Positions 34,905 through 46,522 of a stretch of DNA of 64,000 bases are shown here, piece by piece. The DNA is taken from positions 1,317,046,025 through 1,317,110,024 of the forward strand of contig CM066032.1 in NCBI GenBank assembly GCA_033557465.1, written 5' to 3'. The DNA is from Ichthyophis bannanicus (lineage: Eukaryota > Chordata > Amphibia > Gymnophiona > Ichthyophiidae). A program made the translations under genes and the position numbers. Position 1 is the first letter of the stretch. Each line of letters starts with the position of its first letter. The notes under the pieces were generated by a model. It made no database searches. It saw only the letters and a list, made by a program, of their open reading frames with translations, and was not told the DNA's origin.

Positions 34905-37140
34905 TAGATGCCAGGGAAGGATCCCCAGGGCTGTGAGGCCCTGTGGAGGGGTTCCACCTCCTCCCATGGATCTCTGGCATCCTGTAAGAGAGGCGGCTAG
35001 GATTTGATTATGTATGGGTGATGTTTTGGAGAGCAGCCTGACCAACCATAGCATCCCTGCGGGATCCTTTATCCAAGCAGAAGTGGACTGTGAACTGAGG
35101 ACAAGGTAGCTGCTCCACAAATGTCGTTAATATAGACGGAATGGAGGCTGCCATGACTCTCACATTGTGAGCAGGAACATGGGCCTCCAGTAAAAGGTGT
35201 TTGCTATGATTGATACAAGTAAGACATTGTGCAATCCAGTTGGATAGACATTGTGATACAGTGGAGCCAATGGAGGTTAGTGGGACTGAAGAGCTCACCT
35301 CAAACTTGGCTAGGCAGGAGGATTCAGCATGTTTAAGAAGGGCTGAGCACCCGGTGCCATCAGCACAAATAGACCAGAAGAGGTTTAAAATGAGGTTTCC
35401 TTTCCTTAGCAGTGACGCAGATAGAATTGAGGGATCTCATCAAAAACACCTGTCCCCAGAAGCTGACGTAATGTGCAGAGGGGGGAGGTACAAAAAGCCC
35501 TGGTTAGAACCAGGAAGGGGAGGAAGTAGCGTGGGTACCAGAAGCACCAGAGGCACCCAGGAAGGCACCAAGGGAAGTCGGTGTTTGAGAGGAAGCCAGA
35601 GAGAAAGCCAAACTGACTCTGAGGAGGAGAGTGGCAGTCAGATGCAGGTGGAGTTCCAGCATCAGACAAGCAAGGCTCAGAGGCAGAGAGAGACACAGAA
35701 TCCCAGGAGACGTTCTAACTCCAGGGGAGGCTTTGGAGGTCTGGGAGGACCCAGAACTCTCAAGAGAAGCTCCAGGAGAGGGAACTGGAGCAGTAGAGAA
35801 ACTGATCTCTGGAGAGATAGTCCCGGAGAGGTTTTTCACACAAGCAGGAAGTGGTGCACTGCCTCAGAAAGTTTACCCAAATCACGGAGAAACTTTCTTC
35901 AAGCCAGAGAAGCTTTGCCAGGGGAGAGAAACTCCACAGCTGACACCAGACCCGTTTATAAGGTAACAGGTTTAAAGCCTTGTGTTTGGGAGACGAGAGA
36001 AGCTGAGAGTTTTAATAAGCCCTACACTGAGCAAAGTTTTAATACAGGAAGGTGTGCAGACTTCCAAGCAAGGGAGCCAGGGGAGGCTTATCACAAAGAG
36101 ACTTTCTCTACAAAAGGGTTCTACAATCCTGATTTAGATAAGTGCCTGGGAGAAGAGAGAATTTATCTTTCCCCAGTAAGTGAACCCAGCTCCAGCACAT
36201 GTACTGAATGTGACCCAGGGAGTAACAGACGCAGTCCAGGTTTAACACAATGGGAAAGCAATAACATTTACCCTGAGCCTGAACCGATGGATTGCACGAT
36301 ATGTTTGTCAGATGAAATAACATCTTTATGCTGAAGTCTTGTGAAAGGAACAAGGAAGAAAGAAAGATTATTCCAGCTGTTTTTGTTTAGTTTGATTCAT
36401 CGTTCTGTATGTTTTGCAAAGTAATGATATCCGCCAGGGAACGGGAATAAAACCCCACTTTTACTTTACCACTCTGACTGACTGACTCTGTATATAGAAG
36501 AGGAGGCAGTTAAGTATCCACAATACCCTAGGCAGTCGCCTAGTGGACACACGGAGTCTCTTACCTTGACGACCCGTGACAACATATGTTGGAAATTGCT
36601 GTACCCAATTGGGACGGATCAGAGGCTATGAATAGCTGAGAGGACCTTCTGTGTTGCTGGGTCCTCTGCAGATGAACAGCCACAGCTCTTTTACACTCCA
36701 AAGTATGAAGAGTCTTCTCTGCATTTGAAGCATGAGGCTTTTGAACGACTACAGGTAAACTAATCCTCTTGGTTCAAATGAAAGGTGGAAACCACCTTAG
36801 GCATGAAGTGTGGATGTGTCCTTAGGACTACCTTATCATGGTGAAACAGCGTGTAAGGTGGATCAGCCACTAGAGCTTGCAAATCACTGATACGACTTCC
36901 TGATGTGCTTGCAGGACAGAGACTTCAAGGAAGTAGTGGCTAAGGGCTCAAAAGGCGGCAGCATAAGCTGGCCTAGCAGCACATTGAGACCCCATGCCAC
37001 TGGAGGTGGTCTAAGGGGAGGTTTCGTTAGATGCAGGCCTCTCATGATTCTGGATATGAGAGGATGGGATGAAATGGGTTGTCCATTGATGGGGTCAGAA
37101 GAAGCAGCAATGGCAATACATGGGCTCTGATTGACTCAGG
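34905..37140 (-). pseudogene. DIRS tyrosine recombinase, split by an LTR insertion
   Basis: The N-terminal part reads on the minus strand from 37,120 to about 36,600 (HPLISRIMRGLHL, PPVAWGLNVLLGQL, PPFEPLATTSLKSL) with several frame changes. About 1.2 kb of LTR sequence follows. The C-terminal part resumes at roughly 35,330 (KFEVSSSVPLTSIGS) and continues past HVPAHNVRVMAAS, the region expected to hold the HxxR of the active site, to QAALQNITHT near 35,010. HNVR keeps His and Arg with the right spacing. I cannot place the catalytic Tyr with certainty. Non-functional. Confidence 0.75.
35330..36595 (+). mobile_element. LTR-like insertion inside the DIRS recombinase
   Basis: It interrupts the recombinase. 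The right part has AACGGGAATAAAACCCC (polyadenylation-like), then a CTGACTGACTGACTCTG stretch and an end near GTGACAACA (about 36,583). On the minus strand that end reads TGTTGTCACGG. An open frame (35210-36334, 374 codons) crosses the left boundary and ends with PEPEPMDC. It is Arg/Ser-rich and without a recognised domain; its start lies in DIRS sequence, so the full frame is not a gene. The left boundary and target duplication were not resolved. Confidence 0.5.
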
Positions 37141-39160
37141 TTGGAGACCAGTGTTTGAAACGTAAAGGAGTGAGTCCACAAATGTGTCTATAGCGATGCC
37201 AAAGGGTTGACGCCCTTTTGTGATCAGCAAATGGAAACTCTCTTCCACTTGAAGGCATAGGATTGCCTTGTGGAAGGTTTCCTGGAAGCATAACGGACAT
37301 CTCGCACTTCCTGAGTGAGGGGACGGCCAAAGCAGTTACAGCTTTCAGTAGCCAGGCTCTGAGGTGCAGACACTGGGGGTTTGGATGCCATACTTTCCCC
37401 TCCTCCTGCGACAGTATGTCTGGAGCTGACCCTATGTCCAGGGGTGGAACCTGGTTTTGCCAGCGTGGGGCTATGAGGATCATGTTGCCTCTGTCCCTCA
37501 GGAGCTTTAATAGGGTCTTGGAAATCAAGCTAATGGGAGGAACGGCATATAGGACTTCCTGCCCCCAGTTGAGGTGGAAAGCATCCCTCACTTGGCAACT
37601 CTGAGCCTGAATCCGTGAACAGAACCGGGTAGGTTTGCCATATGAGGGACTTGCAAAGAGGTCTACATCTTGACTTCCCCAGAGTTGCAATACTCTGGAG
37701 AGTTGGTCCATGTGTAGAAACCATTTGTGCGGAGGCAGAACACGACTGTATGTGTCTGGCCAAGAGTCCTGATTGCCAGGGAGATAGCCTGGCAGGAGAT
37801 GGATCTGCTGCTCTCTGGAAAACGCCCACAGTTGAAGATCTTCATTGCAAAGGGACAGAGAGCCTGTTCCTCCTTGTTTCCTCATATAGACCTGGCTACA
37901 TGACTGTCTGCATGATGTAGTATTCTCTTGGCCTGTAGAAGGGAATGGAATACGTGAGGAGCCAGGCAAATTGTTCTGAGCTCCAACAGATTGATGTGGA
38001 AATCAATCTTCTGACAATTCCAAGGTGGCTTGGGTGGAGGTGTCCAGTAGATGTGCACCCCAACCCATTTTGGAGGCATCTGTTGTTAATTGTGATCTGA
38101 GGAGGGGGTTGCAGGAAAGGTGACCCCTCCAACAGGTGTTGTGCTGACCGCCACCAGTCCAGGGACAGGGTACCGTGGTTTGAGCTTACTATCAGATCTG
38201 TGAGACAGCCTGTTGCTTGCGTCAACTGGGAAGAGAGGGCCCACTGGGCTGGTCTCATGTGGAGACAAACATAGGGGACCACATGCACCGTAGATGCCAT
38301 GTGACCCAGCAGCTGACGCATCTCTCAAGCTGAGAGGTGGGTCTTTTGTAGTGCTAAAGAAACCAGTTGCACAATGCAAGGACAGCGAGGCTGAGGCAGG
38401 TAGGTCTTTGGCAGTCTGGTAACTAGCATTGCTCCTAGGAGCTCCAGCGATTGCGTGGGAGTCAGAAAGGATTCCTGGAGATCTATGACAGGGCCTAGAT
38501 ATTGAAGTCCACGCATTGTGTATGAGAGAGATGCCTGGGCTTGTGTTTGTGACTCTGCCCGGATGAGGCAATCGTCCAAGTAAGGGCAGACAAAGATTCC
38601 CCTGTTATGCAGTACACACGCTACCACAGCCATGCACTTTGTGACTACTCTGGGTGCTGAGGCAATGCTGAAGGGAAATCTTTGTTTTGATAGTGCTGTC
38701 CCTGATGGTGTAACCAAAGGGACTTTTGGTGTGATTGTTGGCTGCGAAGATGGGTGTACGCATCCTTGTGATCTAGAGAACAAAGGCAGTTCTGCCTGTG
38801 TAGGTCAGGAAGTACTGTTCATAGACAAACCATTTTGAATGTCTGTTGGAATAGGAACTTGTTCAGTTCTCAGAGATCTAAAATGGGTCTGTGACCTCCT
38901 GTTTTCATTGGTATGAGGAAATTTTGGGGGGAAGAACCCAGAACCCTGCTGAAGGTGAGGTACCTCTTTCATTGCTCCTTGAGGTAAGAGATGTTTTACC
39001 TCTGGATTCAGTTGGGGGGACCTTCGAGAACTGAATGTCCTTATTATTGTAGGAGGCGGCAGGCTATGTGAATGATGCCTGTACCCTCTTCTATGATGGA
39101 CAGAGTCCAGGGTTCTGATGTTATTTGCCTCCATCTGTGGATGAGGTGACCTCATCTTCC
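37136..39160 (-). pseudogene. DIRS reverse transcriptase and RNase H
   Basis: RT: frame 38783-38325 carries the catalytic box as GIFVCPYLDDCLIRAES (YLDD) followed by LELLGAML. The upstream frame 39155-38805 covers the first RT blocks. RNase H: LLGHMASTVHVVPY and MRPAQWALSS occur in frame 38321-37896, then frame 37969-37136 with YMRKQGGTGS, EDLQLWAFSREQQIHLLPGY and DTYSRVLPPHKW; the last includes the terminal Asp region. Frameshifts near 38,320 and 37,900 break it. These motifs are typical of vertebrate DIRS elements. Confidence 0.85.
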
Positions 39161-39221
39161 TGGGATTGGTGAAGGTTGTTTTCCCTGGAGGGCCAAGAAG
39201 GGCAGGTACTCTATCACAGAG

Positions 39222-40440
39222 TCAAAGGCCCTGTGGGGGCTGAGGCTGCTGGGTCTGCTGAGGCAGAGTAGCTCTCGGCTTTCTCTGCTTAGTAGATTGT
39301 TGACCCTTTCTAGCAGCTTGAACTGCAGGTTGTCCTTGCTGAGCATAGGACTGATAGTATCCTTTCTTTTTGGAGAGGAAGGGCTTTTCTAAGGCTCTCA
39401 TCTTTGCAGGATCTACAATATCTAAAAGCCTTGTCAAGGTAGAATTGTCCTGCCAGTTCTTCCAAAAACGTTTTCTTAAGATTTGATGTATTGGCAGGAT
39501 GTCTGCCTCCTTTGGAGTTTGGTGATATTGGTGAATCTCTAGCTCCCGTGGCCTGTGCTCACATTGAGTTACTAATAAAATGGAGAGGCCCTTGACTACA
39601 TGTGTGTGGAGATCCAGGAAGGACATATACTGAGGAGGAGACAATCTCCTCTTGGGAGAGGCAGGCTTGTCCTGGAGAGGTACATCATTACCCTCTGAGC
39701 TGTCAGAGTCATCAGACCCCTCAGGAGATTGGATGTATCTTCTCTACGGAGGCTGAGGTAAAGTGAGGTATCAGTACCGATTGGCCTCAGTATCGGAGTG
39801 ACACAATACCGGGGTGTGGATACCGGTACTCATCAGCACCAATGGTGCAGTTGTCGATGCCGGTCCTGCAATTGATGCACATACCGGTGCTGGACTTTGC
39901 AGGGTCTGGGGTGGAACCAAGGTCTTTGATGCTTCAAGGAGAGCTGCCAGACTGCGTTCGATGGCCACGATCCTCTGGTCAATCAACACTGCCAATGTCT
40001 GTGTATGAGTACTGGCCAAAGCCAGGACCCCAGAGCATAGCACCAGGTGGTCGGACCAGGTTGAGGCCTCCAGAACTTCATGGAGTCCCAAAGTGGCTTT
40101 GGAGGCCAGGGACTCCCACCGGGGCTGTTTGCCCGGAGCGTGCTCCTCAAGGGCAATGCCAGTGGCAGTCTGATATTTGCAGGGGGATCTACCCTTTGAG
40201 GAACGGACAGATTTGTGTTTGGTTACCTGAGATCCACGGGAGGAAGAGGAAGCCCTTGACGACATGGCTGCCACCGAGGCCACGTTGGAGGGAAAGAGGG
40301 TACCGAGCTTGGCTGCTCTGTTCTGCCAACCACTCTTGGATAACATCCCACAGGCCAAACATTCAGACATGGATTGATCCGGCCATAAGCATTTGCGACA
40401 CCAATCATGGTTGTCAGTGACGGAGAAGGTACCGGCACAT
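39222..40440 (-). pseudogene. DIRS Gag-like protein
   Basis: Frames 40370-39771 and 39644-39222 together resemble the Gag of vertebrate DIRS elements. A Cys-rich start reads HDWCRKCL and SECLACGM (possible zinc ribbon near 40,410-40,345), then Ser-rich linkers, a helical middle and a Gln/Pro-rich end (PQQTQQPQPPQG). A stop and frame change separate the two frames near 39,700. Confidence 0.6.
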
Positions 40441-40717
40441 TATCAGCATATTTTCTGAACCCGAGGAGTGCTTTTCCATGATGGAGGAGGGATTAGGGCC
40501 TAATGCCAAACCGGGGATTTTACTTCTTTTGTTAAAAAGATTTGTTTGTGTGAGGGAATCTGACCTTTTTGAAAAGAAAATTACAAGACCGGTGGTACCA
40601 GTAAAGAAAAACAGGCAGACACTGCCACAGGAGTGGCACTACAATAGCTGTTTTTCAGCAATGACAGGAACAATGACCTGCTGGCTCTGTGGAAAACAAC
40701 GAAGAGGCATTTGGGAA

Positions 40718-40865
40718 AGGCAAGATGGCAGCACACAGGCGCTGTGGGATGCTTCCAATAGCTTTCCTATTGGACACTGGAGAGCATTCCCACACAGGCT
40801 CCGTCGGTACCGATGATACCCACATGTGAGGACTACTTCCTGCTTGTTCCAGGAGATTACCTGTT
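40718..40865 (-). repeat. DIRS right inverted terminal repeat
   Basis: Inverted match of 34552-34690. Confidence 0.85.
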
Positions 40866-41885
40866 CCCAGTGCCACCTGCATGCGCAGCTGTGTCTCTGG
40901 GCATGTGTGCAGTGACACCTATGTGCAGTGTGCCTGGCACCCTGAACACACCATTCCAGTCCCCTGTGGCCCCCTTGCATGACATTGCATGACCATGCCA
41001 CATTTGGATTGCCAATGATGGTGTCCAGGGTAATCCCCCTAACCCCGTATGTGGTCTGGTGAACACATTTGTGTTGTCATGATCTACACACATCCTCGGA
41101 CCCAACCCCACTGGCAACATAATATCCTAACAAACATGGGTGCTGTGTCCATACATGGGACATTGGGTGGGTGGCCCTATTCACCTTGCCAGGGGCCACT
41201 ACCATGACATTTGGGTTTCTACGAGGCCTGGGATAGCAATGCTTGACCCACTACAAGCATTGTGTAACGTGTCTCTCTTGGTGATACTGTTAGGTACATA
41301 TAACCTAGTTTGGCCACTGTTGCAAAGAGCATACTGGGCATGAAGGACGAGGGAGTGACCCAGTATGGGCTATCTTATGTTGTTATGTTCCTATGACCTG
41401 GGCCTTGTATGCTTACGGCAGGTGTGGTTGCCAACACCAGGGGCAGGGGCCATTGCACCAGAATAGGCTATTGCCACCTGTGCTCATGTCAGGGTTTCTG
41501 TCTGTGCTGTGCAACCACAACAGGTGCATGTATCCTACCAACACCATCAGTAATGTTCATCTGCAACAAGGTGTGGGATTCCTAGCAAGTGGGCAGATGT
41601 GTGACCTGACTCAGCATACAGTTCTGGGGACATGGCTCTGTTACAGGCCTTTGTAATCAGATCTCATAGCTCATGGGGGTGGGGTGCTGTTACACACATC
41701 CACATCTGCACCTAGCATACCATCTGGATACATCAAAGACGTCTGTGATGAGGTGCTGACCTACCTGCCATAACCTAACACGATATCTGAATCACCATTG
41801 CAATCAGGTCTCTGGCCCCCTGGGGGTTGGGTGTCCTAGCACACATCATCAGCTCCATACACCATAGCACCAGGGTGACTGACAG
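40866..41885. other. intron remnant of gene B, no gene seen
   Basis: No recognisable coding exon. In particular, nothing resembles Myb-like gene B exon 1 on the minus strand. Confidence 0.4.
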
Positions 41886-41894
41886 TACACCTTA

Positions 41895-42560
41895 CGCAGG
41901 TCTCAGGACTCCTGGGGATAGGGAGAATGTATTGAACTGTTTAGGCACACAGGACCATAACACCAGGGTGAGTGACAGCCCACTTTGATGGGCTCTCAGG
42001 ACTCCTGGGGATAGGGAGAATGTATACAACTGTCTAGGCACACAGGACCATATCACCAGGGTGCCTGACAGCCCACTTTGATGGGCTCTCAGGACTCCTG
42101 GGGATAGGGAGAATGTATTGAACTGTCTTGGCACACAGGACCATATCATCAGGGTGCCTGACAGCCCACTTTTATGGGCTCTCAGAACTCCTGGGGATAG
42201 GGAGAATGTATAGAACTGTCTAAGCACACAGGACCATATCACCAGGGTGAGTGACAGACCACTTTGATGGGCTCTCTGGACTCCTGGGGATAGGGAGAAT
42301 GTATCGAACTGTCTAGGCACAAAGGACCATATCACCAGGGTGCCTGACAGCCCACTTTTATGGGCTCTCAGGACTCCTGGGGATAGGGAGAATGTATAGA
42401 ACTGTCTAGGCACACAGGACCATATCACCAGGGTGAGTGACAGCCCACTTTGATGGGCTCTCAGGACTCCTGGGGATAGGGAGAATGCATTGAACTTTCT
42501 AGGCACACAGGACCATAATACCAGGGTGCCTGACAGCCCACTTTTATGGGCTCTCAGGAC
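41895..42560 (-). repeat. 93-bp tandem array, seven copies
   Basis: The unit is marked by ACTCCTGGGGATAGGGAGAAT, CACACAGGACCATA and CCAGGGTG...GACAGCCCACTTT. Because 93 is divisible by three, the minus strand stays open for 240 codons (42614-41892) with a 31-residue repeat. I regard this as a by-product of the period, not as a gene. Confidence 0.9.
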
Positions 42561-42699
42561 ACATAATAAGGTGCACTGTCCAACACGGCACCTTATAGGG
42601 CGCTTTGGAGGCACCTTCAGGCTACAGCACTGAGGGTGTTGTTGCTGGCAGCACCAATTTAAATTATAAAAGAAAATTCCTCAGACAGCCCTATCACAT

Positions 42700-42772
42700 A
42701 ACCCCACTGTGGGATCAAGCCCATGACCTCTGGCTCCACAGGCAGTGCAGTCACCCGTGGGCTACATCTGAA
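42700..42772 (-). repeat. tRNA-like pol III head
   Basis: On the minus strand TAGCCCACGGGTGAC (A-box-like) is followed about 40 nt later by GGGCTTGATCCCAC (B-box-like). Confidence 0.5.
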
Positions 42773-42859
42773 TAGCTGCTAACAAACTCCTGGCTGGCTA
42801 GAGTTGGACTGCAGCCCACCACACTAACTGTCTGCTGTGGTTAGCAGGATAAGGTTAAA

Positions 42860-44600
42860 CCACACATACCCATGATGCACTGCACATACAAATCAGCAGT
42901 CTACAGATAACCACAGGATGGGGTATGCACCCCCACACCACCTCAGCCTGGTAGGGAGTACTGAGCATGTGCATTACTGGCACAGATAGGTACTGACCGT
43001 CACATTGTACGGGTCCTGTACTCACCCTGAGGGTGAGGTGGGCCACCCAGCACCATGTCCACAGCACCTGGCTTAGCTGAGATAGGCTATGGTGTGAGTC
43101 CCCATCAGTAACAGTGTGTGATGGGTTGGTCTTGCAGCTACACTGCCAAATATACCTGTGTCCATCTTTTATTTCTCAGTCAAGTTTAGCCCTTGAACAC
43201 TTTGATGCACCCAGAATAGTGCATATTCTGTGTGGGTGCCATGGCCACATGATTTATGTGACCCGGGGGGCGGGGGCGGGGGCAGGCTGTTGGGACCCAT
43301 AGGCAGATTATGTAGTACCACCCAAACTGCCCTCTGGAGCTCAGGATCTCCCACCAACAGATCCACATTCTACATCATTGCAATGGTGCTGATAGAGGGG
43401 ACCATCAACCTCAGTTCAGCTGGGGGACAGACAACATACAGGGCAGTCCATGCATTTCTGTACGCATCCATACGGTGATAGTAGACAGACAGGAGGCCTG
43501 GAAATGTTCAGCTGCCCACCACCACTATCTGACATTCTCCAGCAGCGAGCACAGTGAATCTGCAGCCGCTGCACCCTGCAAGGTGTTCCAGCCTCACACA
43601 TACTAACTGCAAACAGTCTGCTAGCTAGTCCATAGTGCATATTACTGGAAGAAATGTGTGCACACAAAACTGGGATGTCAGCACACCCACCAAACAGATA
43701 GGTTAGTGATTGGGCCCCAAAAAAGGCAGCCCATAGATATCACTTGAAAGAGATGCTATCAGCACTATGGGGGACCTAGCCATGCCATGGTGACTGCTCA
43801 GTCAGGGTGAAAGTGACCTCCCAGCAGGACATGCAAGGGCCACCCTGTCCGTGCAGGTGATGGCCGGCCACTACAATGTCCCAGCCATTGCCCTATGCCC
43901 TGTGCTCATGCATCCTGCCCAGGCCACCCTGTCCGAGCTATACCCACAGTACCTTGCTCCTCATTATGCACATTGGCAAGCTAACACTGGTCACAGTGCA
44001 AACAGTGTGGGCTGAGTAAGGTGTTGCAACCACCACACACTGGATGGACAGACACACACACCCACACCTATGCCAGCATTGTGCTACTATAGAGAGTTTT
44101 TGAAGTCCAGGCCAACTCACCAGTCCTGGACACAGCGCAGGCATGGCTATGGTATGCAATACTGTTGGGGTCACTCCCCAGGGTGGTGAACACTGTCAGA
44201 CACCACACCTGAAACACACTCCACAGACATCAGAGATATTGGTATGATACAGCTCAATGAGCATATTGTGCTTAACTTAGGAATTGCTATCTGCCAGTAA
44301 TCATAGCAACCTTTTGATATATGTGTACCATATTCCCAGGTTTAGGGTGGCATTGGTAAGGTATGCACGTACTAGTATTGTGAGATGTACGCAAGGCCCA
44401 ATATCCTGCCTCTCCGTGAGTCTTTCGATAATGGAGCCTGTGGGTGCGGTTCTTTCTGCTCCTGTTGGCCGCTGCTCTAGGGCAGAGGTCCCCAACTCCA
44501 GTCCTGGTGGGCCAAACACTGTTCATGTTTTCCTGCTGTCCCTATGCATGAGATACATCTGCATACCATGGGGGCGGCACATGGAAATGAAGCATACACC
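42860..44600. other. conserved non-coding arm, copy 1
   Basis: Reversed, this region aligns by eye with 47,880-49,200 of copy 2. Shared phrases include CTGACAGTGTTCACCACCCTGG, AGTAGCACAATGCTG, GTGTGTGGTGG and CCTCAGGGTGAG. It holds no convincing coding frame. Confidence 0.7.
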
Positions 44601-44635
44601 TCTTTATTAGATACAGCATATATGTGAATGATTTG

Positions 44636-45790
44636 TGGCCCTCCAGGACTGCATTTAGGGGACTCTGTTCTATATAAAGCACATGTTTCTGGTGTCTGTG
44701 CTCTGTAGGGTAAAATGTAGATGTTTTGGGCATGTTTACGTTATCTGCACTAAAGGTATTATCACATTTTTATGGTGGGTAAAATGTGGGGACTGGGATG
44801 GCAGGAGGCACAGCTGGGATTTGAATCTGTGACCTTCTGCTCCTGAATGCACTGGCTGTGTGGGCTGCATGGTTGGCACAAAAACAGTGCATTCCCTGGG
44901 GAGTCCATGGCTGTTCGTCATACAGGGCCTGTCTGTTGCAGTGCACGGCACCCACGTGAAGAGGGCTAGGCCATGGTGTGCTGTGGGCAGCAGACACTGC
45001 CCCCTCCACCACCGGTACCCCTCCGCCACCATGCTGACATGGCCTTATATTGGAGACAGCATCAAACCTGAATGATTTGTGGCCCTCCAGGGCTGCATTT
45101 GGGGGAATGTGCTCTAGGTAATGCACATGTTTCTTGTGTCTGTGCTCTGTAGGGTAAAATATAGGCGTTTGAACCATGCTTATGTTCTCTGCAATAAAGG
45201 TTCGTCTGTACTATCACGGTTTGGTAGTGGTTAAAATACAGGGACTTGAACCGGTGACCTTCTGCTCCTGAAGGCACTGGCTGTGTGCACTGCATCACTG
45301 TCTTGACACAAAAACAGTGCATTCCCTGGGGAGTCCATGGCTGTTTGTCAGACAGGGCCTGTCTATTGCAGTGCACGGCACCCACGTGAAGAGGGCTAGG
45401 CCATGGTGTGCTGTGGGCAGCAGACACTGCCCCCTCCACCACCAGTACCCCTCCGCCACCATGTATTGGAGACAGCATCAAACCTGAATGATTTGTGGCC
45501 CTCCAGGGCTGCATTTGGGGGAATGTGCTCTAGGTAATGCACATGTTTCTGGTGTCTGTGCTCTGTAGGGTAAAATAAAGGCGTTTGAACCATGCTTATG
45601 TTCTCTGCAATAAAGGTTTGTCTGTACTTTCACGGTTTAGTAGTGGTTAAAATATGGAGACTGGATTGGCAGGAGCCCCAGCTGGGACTTGAACTGGTGA
45701 TCTTCTGCTTCTGAACACACTGGCTGTGTTCACTGCACTACACTGTGGCCACAGAGACAATGCAGTCCCTGGAGATAGGAAACCTGGCCA
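44636..45790 (-). repeat. triplicated unit of about 420-440 bp with tRNA-like segments
   Basis: Three direct copies start near 44,636, 45,078 and 45,495. Each contains GCCCTCCAGG, TGTCTGTGCTCTGTAGGGTAAAAT and, on the minus strand, a tRNA-like stretch ending in a B-box-like GGTTCAAGTCCC or GATTCAAATCCC (near 44,815, 45,245 and 45,690). Copy 2 has a single equivalent at 47,290-47,560. Confidence 0.8.
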
Positions 45791-46398
45791 ATGGGGTCGG
45801 AAACCCTGCTCTGGACAATTTCACTGTGGGCTCATTCACTTTGTATGGGGACGGAGCGTAGATGCTTCCAAAATTCATTTCTTTTTTTTTGGAGCTTTCT
45901 TGGGAGTGTTTTTTGATGTTGCCCATTGATATCACTATTGGCCAGCTGGTTATGGGTTTTTTTCCATTTTGTTGAGGTCATTTTCACTGTTTATTTGCCC
46001 TTTTGTTCCGTGCACATGTATCACACTTATCACTTTTTGTCGGTTTCCCTGGTTTTGCTGTACATTGCTGACAGAAATGGTTTCTTTTCCCTTTAAAATG
46101 GCTCTAACGCGAGGGTTTCTCTGGTGTTATTTTTTTGCCTCGGATTTCACAGCGTTAGTGTGCGGGGAGCCTCTCCCCTCCCACTCTCCACCCATTGACC
46201 CCTTCTCTCCGCCCCTGGGGATCCTTCCTCCGCCCTTCCTTTGCCCACCTTCATCGCTTGTTTACGCCGCGGCGCGCATTATCGCGCGATAAGGTACCTG
46301 TGCGCCAGCAGATGCGACATTATCACGCGATAAGGTACCTTATCGCGTGCTAACGTTACAAAGCGCACATTAAGATGGTTTAGTAAACATAACCTTAA

Positions 46399-46522
46399 GT
46401 GTAGGAAATCTCTGAAAGGTCAAAAATCTGACTTTGAGGTAGAACATTGAAACTAGTCTCAAAGGTTACCCTACCTTATAACATAAAGGGTGTGTGAAGT
46501 AGAAACTTGTAGTCTTATACAA
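46399..46522 (+). repeat. single satellite monomer between the two giant elements
   Basis: This 124-bp piece carries the usual satellite phrases (AAAATCTGACTTTGAGGTAG, GAAACTAGTCTC, GTGTGTGAAGTAG, AGTCTTAT). It is the only host-type sequence between copy 1 and copy 2. Confidence 0.95.

Larger units (their letters stand above)
34552..40865 (-). mobile_element. DIRS-like tyrosine-recombinase retrotransposon with both inverted ends
   Basis: The left end (AACAGGTGATCTCCAGGAACAA, near 34552) and the right end reversed (AACAGGTAATCTCCTGGAACAA, from 40865) match for about 140 bp as inverted terminal repeats. Between them on the minus strand come Gag, reverse transcriptase, RNase H and a tyrosine recombinase, with an internal complementary region next to the left repeat. 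These are the defining DIRS parts. The genes are decayed and the recombinase is split by an LTR insertion. It lies in intron 1 of Myb-like gene B. DIRS elements integrate circular DNA without long target duplications. Confidence 0.9.
16773..46395 (-). mobile_element. giant Harbinger-like transposon, copy 1 (29.6 kb with nested insertions)
   Basis: The left end begins GGGGTATGTTTACTAAACC. The right end reversed begins AGGTTATGTTTACTAAACC, and similarity continues through TAATGTGCGC, giving terminal inverted repeats of about 35 bp. TAA flanks both sides (16770-16772 and 46396-46398). Removing the insertion restores the normal satellite monomer TTCTAAGTGTAGG. TWA duplications are diagnostic of Harbinger elements, and a HARBI1-like transposase and Myb-like genes lie inside. 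Without the nested LINEs, hAT and DIRS the element would be roughly 15-18 kb. Strand is given by the transposase. Confidence 0.85.

Noticed and set aside
35210..36334. 374-codon plus frame as a host gene
   Set aside because: It begins inside antisense DIRS recombinase sequence and crosses an LTR boundary; low-complexity Arg/Ser content and no domain.
41892..42614. 240-codon minus-strand frame with a 31-residue repeat
   Set aside because: Explained by a 93-bp tandem period divisible by three; no domain, and the array lies in an intron.
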